NCBI GenBank assembly: GCA_964645835.1
Contig: CAZYDG010000072.1
Span: 62,001 to 126,000 of the forward strand
Direction: 5' to 3'
Length of the DNA: 64,000 bases
Source of the DNA: CAZBME01 sp964645835
GTDB lineage: Bacteria > Desulfobacterota > Syntrophia > Syntrophales > UBA8958
Part shown: positions 7,264-15,315 of the stretch, piece by piece
Layout: each line of letters starts with the position of its first letter
How positions within the stretch are numbered: position 1 is the first letter of the stretch
The notes under the pieces: model-generated
The model's input: only the letters and a program-made list of their open reading frames with translations
The model's database searches: none
What the model was told of the DNA's origin: nothing
Program-made: the position numbers and the translations under genes

Positions 7264-8433
7264 ATGAAAATATTATTATTGACAAGCGGATTCCCCAAAG
7301 GAGAGCGTATCGGCGGTATCTGGATACCTGAACTCATCCGTTCATTGAACCACTTGGGATGCGATGTCCACATTCTCACACAAAATTGCGACCATTCCAA
7401 AACGATTTCGGAAACTCTCTGGCCGGGATGCCGTGTCACCTATTTTAACTGGCGTGGCGGCGACCTTCCCCTGATTAGCGTTCTTGGTCTTGGAATATCA
7501 GGAATACCTTTAGCGTCTCAATTCGTTATCAATGGAGTCCTTGAAGGGCGAAAGATTTGTCGACAATGGAAACCGGATGTCATATTTGCCGAATGGCTTG
7601 TACCTTCCGGAATTATTGCATATCTCATTGCTAAATTAACAAAGATTCCTTATGCTGTGCGTACGTTGGGGTCAGATGTGCTAAAGGCCGAGCAAAACGG
7701 ACTTATCCGGATTGTCGCCCGCTTGATTGCTGAAAACAGTGCCATGCTTTTTGCTGACGGTTTTGATCTGTGCAGTAAGACATCTAACCTTGCGGGGGGT
7801 AAACCATGCGTCTTCGCTGCAACCAGTAGACAGCTGGCGATGCTGAGATCAGATTTTAAACAGCCGATGGATGACGGAATCTTCACAACCTGCACGGTCG
7901 GCCGTCTCCACCCGGTTAAAGGACAGGATATTCTGGTTGATGCGGCCAAAATCCTGGCGCAAAGGAACATCCCTTTCCGCTCTTATATTGTGGGTGATGG
8001 TCCGGAACGTAACCGGCTGCAGGAAACCATAACCCGGATGGGACTTGGTAGTAAAGTTATTCTAACCGGCAGGCTCGAAGACGGGGATATTGCAGAACTT
8101 CTTCGGCATGTGGATTGTGTAATCATTCCCTCGCGGAGCGAAAGTATCCCCTTGTCATTCGGTGAGGCCATTAGTGCAAAAAAACCTCTTATCGTCTCCA
8201 GTGTTGGTGATCTGCCGTATCTGGTCGATAAATATGGTCTTGGATATGTGGTCCCGGTGGATGATACCGTTTCACTGGCCAATGCAATTGAGCAAATGCA
8301 CCTGCATCCTCGCAACCATTTATTTGCGGAAGCAAAGATTTATGATGAATTGATGACTATGCTCAGCTCAAAGGGCGCAGCCCAAACTATCTACGAAACT
8401 ATTCAAGCTTATCAGGGGAAGAATTGCGCATGA
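7264..8433 (+). CDS. GT4-family (GT-B) glycosyltransferase
   Basis: 389 residues. The N-terminal domain begins MKILLLTSGFPKGERIGGIW. The C-terminal Glycos_transf_1 domain has TVGRLHPVKGQDILVDAA, GDGPERNRLQ and the nucleotide-sugar EX7E signature in SRSESIPLSFGEAISAKKP. This is a retaining transferase that adds a sugar from a nucleotide donor to a lipid-linked or polysaccharide acceptor at the cytoplasmic face. Its stop overlaps the next ATG (ATGA at 8430-8433), so translation is coupled with the dehydratase gene. The specific sugar cannot be read from the sequence. Confidence 0.9.
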   Translation: MKILLLTSGFPKGERIGGIWIPELIRSLNHLGCDVHILTQNCDHSKTISETLWPGCRVTYFNWRGGDLPLISVLGLGISGIPLASQFVINGVLEGRKICRQWKPDVIFAEWLVPSGIIAYLIAKLTKIPYAVRTLGSDVLKAEQNGLIRIVARLIAENSAMLFADGFDLCSKTSNLAGGKPCVFAATSRQLAMLRSDFKQPMDDGIFTTCTVGRLHPVKGQDILVDAAKILAQRNIPFRSYIVGDGPERNRLQETITRMGLGSKVILTGRLEDGDIAELLRHVDCVIIPSRSESIPLSFGEAISAKKPLIVSSVGDLPYLVDKYGLGYVVPVDDTVSLANAIEQMHLHPRNHLFAEAKIYDELMTMLSSKGAAQTIYETIQAYQGKNCA

Positions 8434-9404
8434 ACAAAATATTGGTAACAGGTGCGGCGGGATTTATCGGCAGTCATCTTGCGGAAAGTCTCGTCCAAAA
8501 AGGCCATCATGTCAAGGCCTTTGTCCGCTACAATTCGCAAAGCAACTGGGGATGGCTTGAGAAATCGCCTTACCGAAAGCAGATGGAAATCGTTTCAGGG
8601 GACATTCGTGATTTCGACTCCGTTTATCGCGCCGTAAAAGGTTGTTCCGGAATCTTCCACTTGGCTGCGCTGATCGGCATCCCTTATTCGTATGAGTCTC
8701 CCTTGTCTTATATCAAAACCAATGTTGAGGGCACTTACAATATTTTGGAAAGCGCCCGAATGCTGGATTGTGAAAAGGTCGTTATAACGTCCACAAGCGA
8801 GACATATGGAACGGCACAATTTGTGCCGATTACCGAAGAACATCCTCTTGTGGGACAATCACCATACTCCGCTACAAAAATAGCCGCGGATCAACTTGCC
8901 ATAAGTTACCATAAATCTTTCAAGATGCCCGTTACCATCGTCAGGCCTTTCAATACGTATGGGCCGCGCCAGTCGGCTCGCGCCTTTATTCCAACCGTTA
9001 TAAGCCAGATTATTTCGGGGCAAAAAATTTTGCACCTGGGAAACCTTACGCCAACTCGTGATTTGACCTTTGTTCTGGATACAGTTGAAGGTTTTATCAA
9101 GATTGCGGCATCGGACAGGCTGAGCGGCCAGGTAACAAACATTGGCAGTAATTTCGAAATATCCATGATGGAACTGGCCCGGATGATCGGCAGCATCTGC
9201 GGTTCAGGCATTGAAATCTCGGAGGACCAGGAACGCATACGGCCGGAAAACAGCGAAGTTGAACGTCTCTTATGCGACAACCGGAAGATCATGGCGAGCA
9301 CTGATTGGCGCCCGGATTACAGCCTTGAACAAGGTTTAAAGGCGACGATTAGGTGGATCGGAGAAAACATTGATCTGTACAAGACCGATCTTTACCAAAA
9401 ATAG
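8430..9404 (+). CDS. NAD-dependent nucleotide-sugar 4,6-dehydratase, LegB-like
   Basis: 324 residues from ATG 8430, chosen because it overlaps the previous stop as ATGA and has AGGGGAA upstream. Extended SDR: the NAD motif GAAGFIGSH is near the N-terminus, STSETYGTA carries the active-site Ser/Thr, and SPYSATKIAADQ holds the Tyr-x3-Lys pair. Blocks such as VRYNSQSNWGWLE, AALIGIPYSYESP and RPFNTYGPRQSARAFIPT closely match LegB, the GDP-GlcNAc/UDP-GlcNAc 4,6-dehydratase of legionaminic acid and related amino-sugar routes. It would make a 4-keto-6-deoxy sugar for the aminotransferase two genes downstream. A GDP-mannose 4,6-dehydratase role is less likely. Confidence 0.85.
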   Translation: MNKILVTGAAGFIGSHLAESLVQKGHHVKAFVRYNSQSNWGWLEKSPYRKQMEIVSGDIRDFDSVYRAVKGCSGIFHLAALIGIPYSYESPLSYIKTNVEGTYNILESARMLDCEKVVITSTSETYGTAQFVPITEEHPLVGQSPYSATKIAADQLAISYHKSFKMPVTIVRPFNTYGPRQSARAFIPTVISQIISGQKILHLGNLTPTRDLTFVLDTVEGFIKIAASDRLSGQVTNIGSNFEISMMELARMIGSICGSGIEISEDQERIRPENSEVERLLCDNRKIMASTDWRPDYSLEQGLKATIRWIGENIDLYKTDLYQK

Positions 9405-9412
9405 GAGATGAT

Positions 9413-10114
9413 ATGCAGGCAGTTATTCTAGCAGGAGGGCGTGGTAAGCGGTTAAGACCTTACACGACCGTTCTACCGAAGCCATTGATGCCGATTGGCG
9501 ATTACCCCATTCTGGAAGTCGTGATCCGGCAGCTTAAGAAAAATGGTTTTAACAGGATCATTCTGGCCATCGGTCATCAGCACCAGTTATTCACCGCCTT
9601 CTTCGGCAACGGAGAAAAATGGGGCATCCATATAGATTATTATGTGGAAGAAAAACCGCTCGGCACGGCAGGCCCTCTCCGCGGCATTTCATCCCTCGAT
9701 GATCATTTCCTGATGATGAACGGCGATATTCTCACCGATCTGAACTTTGCAAAGTTCATGGAATTTCACCGGTCGAAGGATAGCCTTCTGACAATTGCAA
9801 CCCATGAACGCACTCAAAACATAGATTATGGAACTCTTGAATTTAACAGCGACGGTTTTTTAGAGCTTTTTTCCGAAAAACCCGTTTTGTGTTTCAATGT
9901 CAGTATGGGAATATATGCCTTAACGAAAAAAGCAGTGGATTTCATCCCTGACAAGGCACATTTCGATTTTCCGGAACTTGTTTGTAAATTGCGTGACCAT
10001 GCTGCACCAGTTGCCTGTTACCCATATGGAGGCTATTGGATGGATATCGGCAGGCCCGATGACTATGAAATCGCTATTGATGATTTTGATAAGATGAAAG
10101 ATCAACTGTTATGA
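9413..10114 (+). CDS. sugar-1-phosphate nucleotidyltransferase (PtmE/RmlA-like)
   Basis: 233 residues. The N-terminal signature AVILAGGRGKRLRPYT is followed by LPKPLMPIGDYPILE, then MMNGDILTDLNF (metal-binding Asp) and YGGYWMDIGRPDDYEIA at the C-terminus. This is the short NTP_transferase form without an acyltransferase or isomerase domain. It would activate a sugar-1-phosphate with NTP. The LegB-like neighbour suggests the GlcN/GlcNAc-1-P guanylyltransferase role of Campylobacter PtmE, but a mannose- or glucose-1-P substrate is possible. AGGAGATGAT precedes the ATG. Its stop overlaps the next start (ATGA at 10111). Confidence 0.85.
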   Translation: MQAVILAGGRGKRLRPYTTVLPKPLMPIGDYPILEVVIRQLKKNGFNRIILAIGHQHQLFTAFFGNGEKWGIHIDYYVEEKPLGTAGPLRGISSLDDHFLMMNGDILTDLNFAKFMEFHRSKDSLLTIATHERTQNIDYGTLEFNSDGFLELFSEKPVLCFNVSMGIYALTKKAVDFIPDKAHFDFPELVCKLRDHAAPVACYPYGGYWMDIGRPDDYEIAIDDFDKMKDQLL

Positions 10115-11256
10115 ATAACTCGTCACCAACAATCCCCCTTTTTGATCTCAATTTTGATGAAAGGGAAACAAATGCAGTTCTTCGCGTGCTCAACAGCAAG
10201 TGGCTCACCATGGGTCCGGAAACGGAACTCTTTGAGCAGGAGTTTGCCGAGAATATTGGCGTCCGAAACGCTATTGCAACAAGCAATTGCACTACAGCCC
10301 TCCATCTGGCCAATATGGTCTGCGGTGTAACATCAAAAGATGAAGTCATCTGTCCGGCCCTTACATTCGTAGCCACTGTCAATGCCATCTTATACGCTGG
10401 AGGCACTCCTGTCTTTGCCGATGTCACATCCCTGAACGATTGGACGATCAATCCGGAAGATATTGCCCGCAAGATAACTCCCCGGACAAAAGCGATTATG
10501 GTCATGCATTACGGCGGTTTCGCGTGCGACATGGAGGCCATTCTGGAAATCGCCGGGCGTCACGACCTCAGGGTCATTGAGGATGCCGCCCACGGTCCCG
10601 GGGCATATTATGGCAATAAAAAGCTGGGGACTTGGGGGGACGTTTCGTGCTTTTCATTCTTTACAAACAAGAACATCTCCACAGGTGAGGGCGGAATGAT
10701 TTGCACGGATAACGACGATATGGCCGCAGAAATCCGTCTGCTCAGGTCCCATGGCATGACAAGTGCCACGCTGGACCGGCACAAAGGACATGCGTTCAGC
10801 TATGATGTCGTGCGTAAGGGGTTCAATTACCGGATAGACGAGATTCATTCGGCCTTAGGCCGTGTGCAGCTCAATAAACTGGACAGAGGAAATGAGCTGA
10901 GACAACAAGCAGCGGACTATTATCGAGAAAGACTAACTACCATTGACCAAATCAGCCTTCCGTTCAGAGGCACGATGCACAAACCTAATAATCACATCTT
11001 CCCTATTCTCCTTCCCGAAGGCAGTGACCGCGCCTCCTTCATGCAATCGCTCCGGAATCGCGGCATTCAAACCAGCATCCATTATCCACCAGTACATCGT
11101 TTTTCTTATTACAAGGAGAACTACGGGGAAATTCTATTACCCCTAACCGAAGAGATAGGCAATAGAGTGGCTACACTGCCCATGTTCCCGGCCCTTTCCC
11201 GACAGCAGATCGATGTGATCACCGAATCCATTCAGGACTACTTCAATGGTCGATAA
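10111..11256 (+). CDS. DegT/DnrJ/EryC1 sugar aminotransferase (LegC/PglE-like)
   Basis: 381 residues, PLP fold type I. The cofactor-stacking and Asp-binding region is RVIEDAAHGPGA, with Asp158. The Schiff-base lysine is Lys187 in CFSFFTNKNISTGEGG. It transfers an amino group from glutamate to a 4-keto nucleotide sugar. With the LegB-like dehydratase and the nucleotidyltransferase, all overlapping or 8 nt apart, it forms a module that should produce an activated 4-amino-4,6-dideoxyhexose. No NeuB/LegI-type sialic acid synthase is in the window, so the product is more likely a bacillosamine- or perosamine-like donor than a finished nonulosonic acid. Confidence 0.87.
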   Translation: MNNSSPTIPLFDLNFDERETNAVLRVLNSKWLTMGPETELFEQEFAENIGVRNAIATSNCTTALHLANMVCGVTSKDEVICPALTFVATVNAILYAGGTPVFADVTSLNDWTINPEDIARKITPRTKAIMVMHYGGFACDMEAILEIAGRHDLRVIEDAAHGPGAYYGNKKLGTWGDVSCFSFFTNKNISTGEGGMICTDNDDMAAEIRLLRSHGMTSATLDRHKGHAFSYDVVRKGFNYRIDEIHSALGRVQLNKLDRGNELRQQAADYYRERLTTIDQISLPFRGTMHKPNNHIFPILLPEGSDRASFMQSLRNRGIQTSIHYPPVHRFSYYKENYGEILLPLTEEIGNRVATLPMFPALSRQQIDVITESIQDYFNGR

Positions 11257-11262
11257 GACAAT

Positions 11263-12069
11263 ATGAGATCGGATGTCTCCTCCGCCTGGGAAGAACGAAG
11301 TGCAACCTATGGCGCTTCTTTAAAAAGTGTGCTTTTCAAAGGTATGCCTGAGGTCGCAAATGAACATTTTCACGCCTGCCACCTGCGTTTTATCCTCGAA
11401 TGTCTGAAAGATGCAGAGGAAGACTTGAGCATCTTCGATGTGGGTTGCGGATACGGCAGATTGTCCGTCCCGCTCATTGAAAAATTCCCTGAAGCAAAGA
11501 TTATCGGCATGGATATGAGCCCCACCTATGCCCGTTTGTACCATGAGATTACAGGACGTGAGGCCTTTTCCGGCACAATTGAGACCATACCGCACTGGAC
11601 AGGACCATTTGATTTTATCATTTGTGTAACCGTTCTGATGTACATGGAAAGAAAAGAATTAAGCCTATCCGTTTCAAGATTGTTGAACCTTTTGAAACCG
11701 GGAGGAAAGCTTATCATTATCGAACCCCATGCATCAGGATTGCCTTTTCAAACCGGATGTGGTCTATTAGCGCCGCATCGCAGACAACGAGCCGATAAAG
11801 CGATCCATACCGGTGGCGATTGCTTTACGAATGGGGAAATGAAGACAATTGTGTCGAAAGCAGGTGGTATCATAATTCGTGAACAACGAATCCCTGCAAC
11901 CACAATATTTTTTCTACCCATCTACGTCACGGGAAATATTCTGCCAGCTCGCCTGGCAAGCCGCATTTTTCGAGGAATCGGTTTTCTGGATGGTCTTTTC
12001 AAACATATGCCGCTTCCCTCATTATGGACATTTCTTTCGGTACAGAGAGATACAGATAGATTTACATGA
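11263..12069 (+). CDS. SAM-dependent methyltransferase in the glycan block
   Basis: 268 residues. The SAM motif IFDVGCGYGRLSVPL is near residue 58, the acidic position is in GMDMSP, and the core ends at LNLLKPGGKLIIIEPHASG. The C-terminal third contains a hydrophobic stretch (TTIFFLPIYVTGNILPARLA), suggesting membrane association. It starts 6 nt after the aminotransferase stop in the same operon, so O- or N-methylation of a sugar or lipid-linked glycan is a reasonable guess, not shown. No strong Shine-Dalgarno is visible before its ATG; translation may be coupled. Confidence 0.82.
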   Translation: MRSDVSSAWEERSATYGASLKSVLFKGMPEVANEHFHACHLRFILECLKDAEEDLSIFDVGCGYGRLSVPLIEKFPEAKIIGMDMSPTYARLYHEITGREAFSGTIETIPHWTGPFDFIICVTVLMYMERKELSLSVSRLLNLLKPGGKLIIIEPHASGLPFQTGCGLLAPHRRQRADKAIHTGGDCFTNGEMKTIVSKAGGIIIREQRIPATTIFFLPIYVTGNILPARLASRIFRGIGFLDGLFKHMPLPSLWTFLSVQRDTDRFT

Positions 12070-12087
12070 ACAAAAAAGGAGTGTTTG

Positions 12088-13008
12088 TTGTCTGAATTAT
12101 CTGATTCTTCCGTTGGGAAAAGATGGTATCGCCGGATACTTTTTACCGTCGTTCTACTCGGTGTTCTCTACTATATCATAAACGCCGGCAGCGATTTGTG
12201 GCATTTTGATTACCGTTTGGATTGGTCCTATGTCATCCTCAGTTTTATTTTCACAACCCTTGCCTACTTGATGCAACTCTTCATATGGATCAAGTTGGCC
12301 GACACTTTCGGCCTTCATGCCCCATTCCTGTCCTCGGCTAACGCATGGAGCCTGTCACAACTCGGAAAGTATATACCCGGCAAGGCGGGATTGGTACTCA
12401 TCCGAATCGATATATACGCCGGTGAATCCAAACGTAAAATCGCAGTTGCCACAGGAGTAGAATTCGTTACTTGCATGGCGGCAGCTTGTCTGCTGGTACT
12501 TATCGCCCTTATATTTCTTCCCGAATTGGCACATGTGTCACTTCGCTTAACAGCCGCCATATCAGCCATCCTTTGCTTGATTGCCCTCTATCCGCCGATC
12601 CTGAAAAAATTGACGGGCTGGGTCTTTCGCATTATCAAGCGCGATCCTTTGACGGAACTGCCGACATACGGTCTTCTGATGAAGCTGGTAGGCGCAAATA
12701 TTCTGGTGGGTCTCCCCTATGGACTCGGTCTCTTTTTTGCGTTCAGATGTTTTTACCCCATCGGCTGGGAATACTTCCTGATGATTACAGCCGTATATTA
12801 TGCAGCAACGCTGGCAGGCATTGCTGCCATTTTTGCACCAGCCGGTATCGGAGTTCGCGAGGGGATCGTATTTCTCGTGCTCCCCGCTTTTATACCCAAT
12901 CCGGTCGTTATATTTGCAACTATTCTGACGCGCATTTTGATAACGGCGGTGGAAATATTCCTTGCAGCGGTATTTTGGCTATCCTATAAATTTCTCAAGA
13001 GAAAGTGA
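12088..13008 (+). CDS. LPG-synthase-TM / UPF0104 family integral membrane protein
   Basis: 306 residues with about eight hydrophobic helices. Conserved parts of the family (PF03706, YbhN/AglD-like) are visible: SLSQLGKYIPGKAG in the first third and PAGIGVREG in a late loop. The start is taken as TTG 12088 because AAGGAG ends 6 nt upstream; TTG 12085 is the alternative. Relatives are membrane domains of lysyl-phosphatidylglycerol synthases and proteins in glycan clusters, sometimes proposed as lipid or lipid-linked sugar flippases. Here it follows the methyltransferase by 18 nt and precedes a GT-C protein. Confidence 0.8.
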   Translation: MSELSDSSVGKRWYRRILFTVVLLGVLYYIINAGSDLWHFDYRLDWSYVILSFIFTTLAYLMQLFIWIKLADTFGLHAPFLSSANAWSLSQLGKYIPGKAGLVLIRIDIYAGESKRKIAVATGVEFVTCMAAACLLVLIALIFLPELAHVSLRLTAAISAILCLIALYPPILKKLTGWVFRIIKRDPLTELPTYGLLMKLVGANILVGLPYGLGLFFAFRCFYPIGWEYFLMITAVYYAATLAGIAAIFAPAGIGVREGIVFLVLPAFIPNPVVIFATILTRILITAVEIFLAAVFWLSYKFLKRK

Positions 13009-13043
13009 AGGATCTATCAGTTGATGATCGTATGTCGTAAGCA

Positions 13044-15290
13044 ATGAATAAATTCACGAAAATAAATTTTCATAAAGCAATTTTCGCAGTACTTTCATTA
13101 CTTTGTTTATCTGCAATCTTTCTTGTCAATCCCAAAATTGACATGCCTGTAGAAGCATTGCTGCTGGATTCAGCAGTGCTGGAAATTGGTGATACTTACC
13201 AATTATTTTGCGATTTCGGCCACGGCTACAATAGCACAGACTCGTTAAAGGTGCGCATAAAGCAACCCGCCACGAATTCGTCAGTTGTATTTATCGATCG
13301 TGAAAACAAAGAGTTTATGCATAAATTGAGAAAGGGCTTAAAAGGTTTCAAGATAGTTGCACAGACCAGAACCAAGAAAATTGCGGTCAAGTCAATAACC
13401 CTTCTGGGTTACAGCCGGCTGCTGAAGCAGGACTGCATTCTTTATAAATGGACCGGTGCTGAGATAATCAAAGATTTCAAGCCGTCATTCTGGTCCGGTA
13501 ACATGGCCGATAATAATGGGTACGTCGTTATCGGCGACGGCATTGATCCCCCTGAACTCACCAGCAAAATAGAATTCGCAAAGGTTTATGACAATATAAG
13601 AAAAAATAATCCATATGAAAAATACATAAATTTATTACTTATATTTTTTATAATAATGTACGCCGTCTTTATTTATAAAGGACCTCAAATTATTGATGTC
13701 AAAAATTCAATATATCGTAAGATATCTACAATTTATACCAATATAGATAATTACATTATCAAGCGGCTCAATTTAACAGGCATAAGATTAAATAAATACG
13801 CGATATATATTGTTATAGTAATTATCTTTGGTATTGCTTCCATGATAAATGTTCATGGGAACCACGACTGGGGTGACGATTTTGCTCAATATATCAGCCA
13901 GGCAAAAAACATATCTTATGGAATCGATCAGAAGGAATCAAATCTAATACTGGATAAGGATACTGAATCATGGGGCGCAGCGCCATATGTTCCCCCCGGA
14001 TTTCCGCTGATACTTGCCTTCACCTATTTACTGTACGGTAACAGTATTTTTTCTTTCCAGATAACAATAGCGATTTTTTATCTACTTATATGCTTACTTT
14101 TGTTTGATTATTACAATTATAATTTTAAAAGTTATCTCAGCGCCCTTTTGCTTACATGTGCTCTATGCTATAATCCATGGCTGATAGATTTTAAGAAAAA
14201 TATCCTTTCCGATTTACCATACATTTTCTTCAGTTTATTATCCCTTTATTACATTGGCAGATTTTATAAAAACAATATCATATTTGCATTATGCGCGGGC
14301 ATTTTATGCGGCTTTGCCTGGACTATAAGGCCGACAGGTGTGGCTTTAATCGCTTCTGTGGTCATATATGGAACAATATCAGCAATCAGCAGTATGATTA
14401 GAAATGATAATAATCAAAGAAGTATATTCTACTATTCAGGTTATGTTTTAATAGCTGTATTTTCAATCATTTGTTACTGGTTCATTACAGATTCCATTTT
14501 CCAGATGCCAAATGATTTTTTGAATCTTATTCGTTATGTCGACTATACAGATCAAGGTAGGATATCATTTAATTCCCTGAATTATGCGGATTATGTCGAT
14601 GCCCTGTTTCCATATATTTATACTCTCGCTTTGTTTAATCCGATAAGACATGTATCTGCCCTTAATTTGTTTCTTTTTTCCCTCATGCTGTGCGGTTTTG
14701 CAATAAAAATTCGTAAAGGAATGACGATCACGGACGTATTTGTCATTATGAACATAATAATGATAGTTTACGTCAAGGTTCATGCAGGATCTAGAGGGAC
14801 ACGTTATATTTTGCCAATACTTCCCTTTTTAATAGAATACATCTATATAGCATTTGATAAGTTATTTTTGCTAAGTAAAAGTAAATTCCTTACGATTGCC
14901 ATAGTTGTATTCATAATGCTCAGCTATTTGCCGATCATATCCATGATATCAAAACAGGCATATTATGTTGATGGCCCTCAGACTAATGAGTCAATTGAAT
15001 GTTTTGATTATATAAATAAAAACATAAAGAATAAGTCGGTAATTATTTTTTTCAAACCTCGGGCTTTAGGTATTTATACCGACAATTTGACACATCCCCC
15101 GATCCCATTTGAAAATGTCCAAGAAGCTGAAAATAAATATGATAAGCTAAATGCAGAATATCTTCTATTATATTCAATGGATGAACAATACAATCTGATT
15201 TTGAAGGAATTTATAAAAGAAAGCAAGCGTGTCAGAAGAATTTGGAATAATCACGATTTCGCATTATACAAATACGATAAACACCAATGA
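13044..15290 (+). CDS. GT-C glycosyltransferase, ArnT/PMT (GT39)-like
   Basis: 748 residues. An N-terminal globular part (about 1-190) is bracketed by single helices, then about ten transmembrane helices. The first luminal loop of the core carries NHDWGDDFAQYISQA, matching the acidic catalytic motif of PMT_2/ArnT enzymes that move sugars from polyprenyl-phosphate to an acceptor outside the membrane. The N-terminal soluble region is not typical for ArnT. The DNA is clearly more AT-rich than the genes around it, suggesting transfer. No clear ribosome site precedes ATG 13044. It converges with the minus-strand operon after a 25-nt gap. Confidence 0.78.
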   Translation: MNKFTKINFHKAIFAVLSLLCLSAIFLVNPKIDMPVEALLLDSAVLEIGDTYQLFCDFGHGYNSTDSLKVRIKQPATNSSVVFIDRENKEFMHKLRKGLKGFKIVAQTRTKKIAVKSITLLGYSRLLKQDCILYKWTGAEIIKDFKPSFWSGNMADNNGYVVIGDGIDPPELTSKIEFAKVYDNIRKNNPYEKYINLLLIFFIIMYAVFIYKGPQIIDVKNSIYRKISTIYTNIDNYIIKRLNLTGIRLNKYAIYIVIVIIFGIASMINVHGNHDWGDDFAQYISQAKNISYGIDQKESNLILDKDTESWGAAPYVPPGFPLILAFTYLLYGNSIFSFQITIAIFYLLICLLLFDYYNYNFKSYLSALLLTCALCYNPWLIDFKKNILSDLPYIFFSLLSLYYIGRFYKNNIIFALCAGILCGFAWTIRPTGVALIASVVIYGTISAISSMIRNDNNQRSIFYYSGYVLIAVFSIICYWFITDSIFQMPNDFLNLIRYVDYTDQGRISFNSLNYADYVDALFPYIYTLALFNPIRHVSALNLFLFSLMLCGFAIKIRKGMTITDVFVIMNIIMIVYVKVHAGSRGTRYILPILPFLIEYIYIAFDKLFLLSKSKFLTIAIVVFIMLSYLPIISMISKQAYYVDGPQTNESIECFDYINKNIKNKSVIIFFKPRALGIYTDNLTHPPIPFENVQEAENKYDKLNAEYLLLYSMDEQYNLILKEFIKESKRVRRIWNNHDFALYKYDKHQ

Positions 15291-15315
15291 AAAAAATAGG
15301 AAAGTGGGTATTCAG

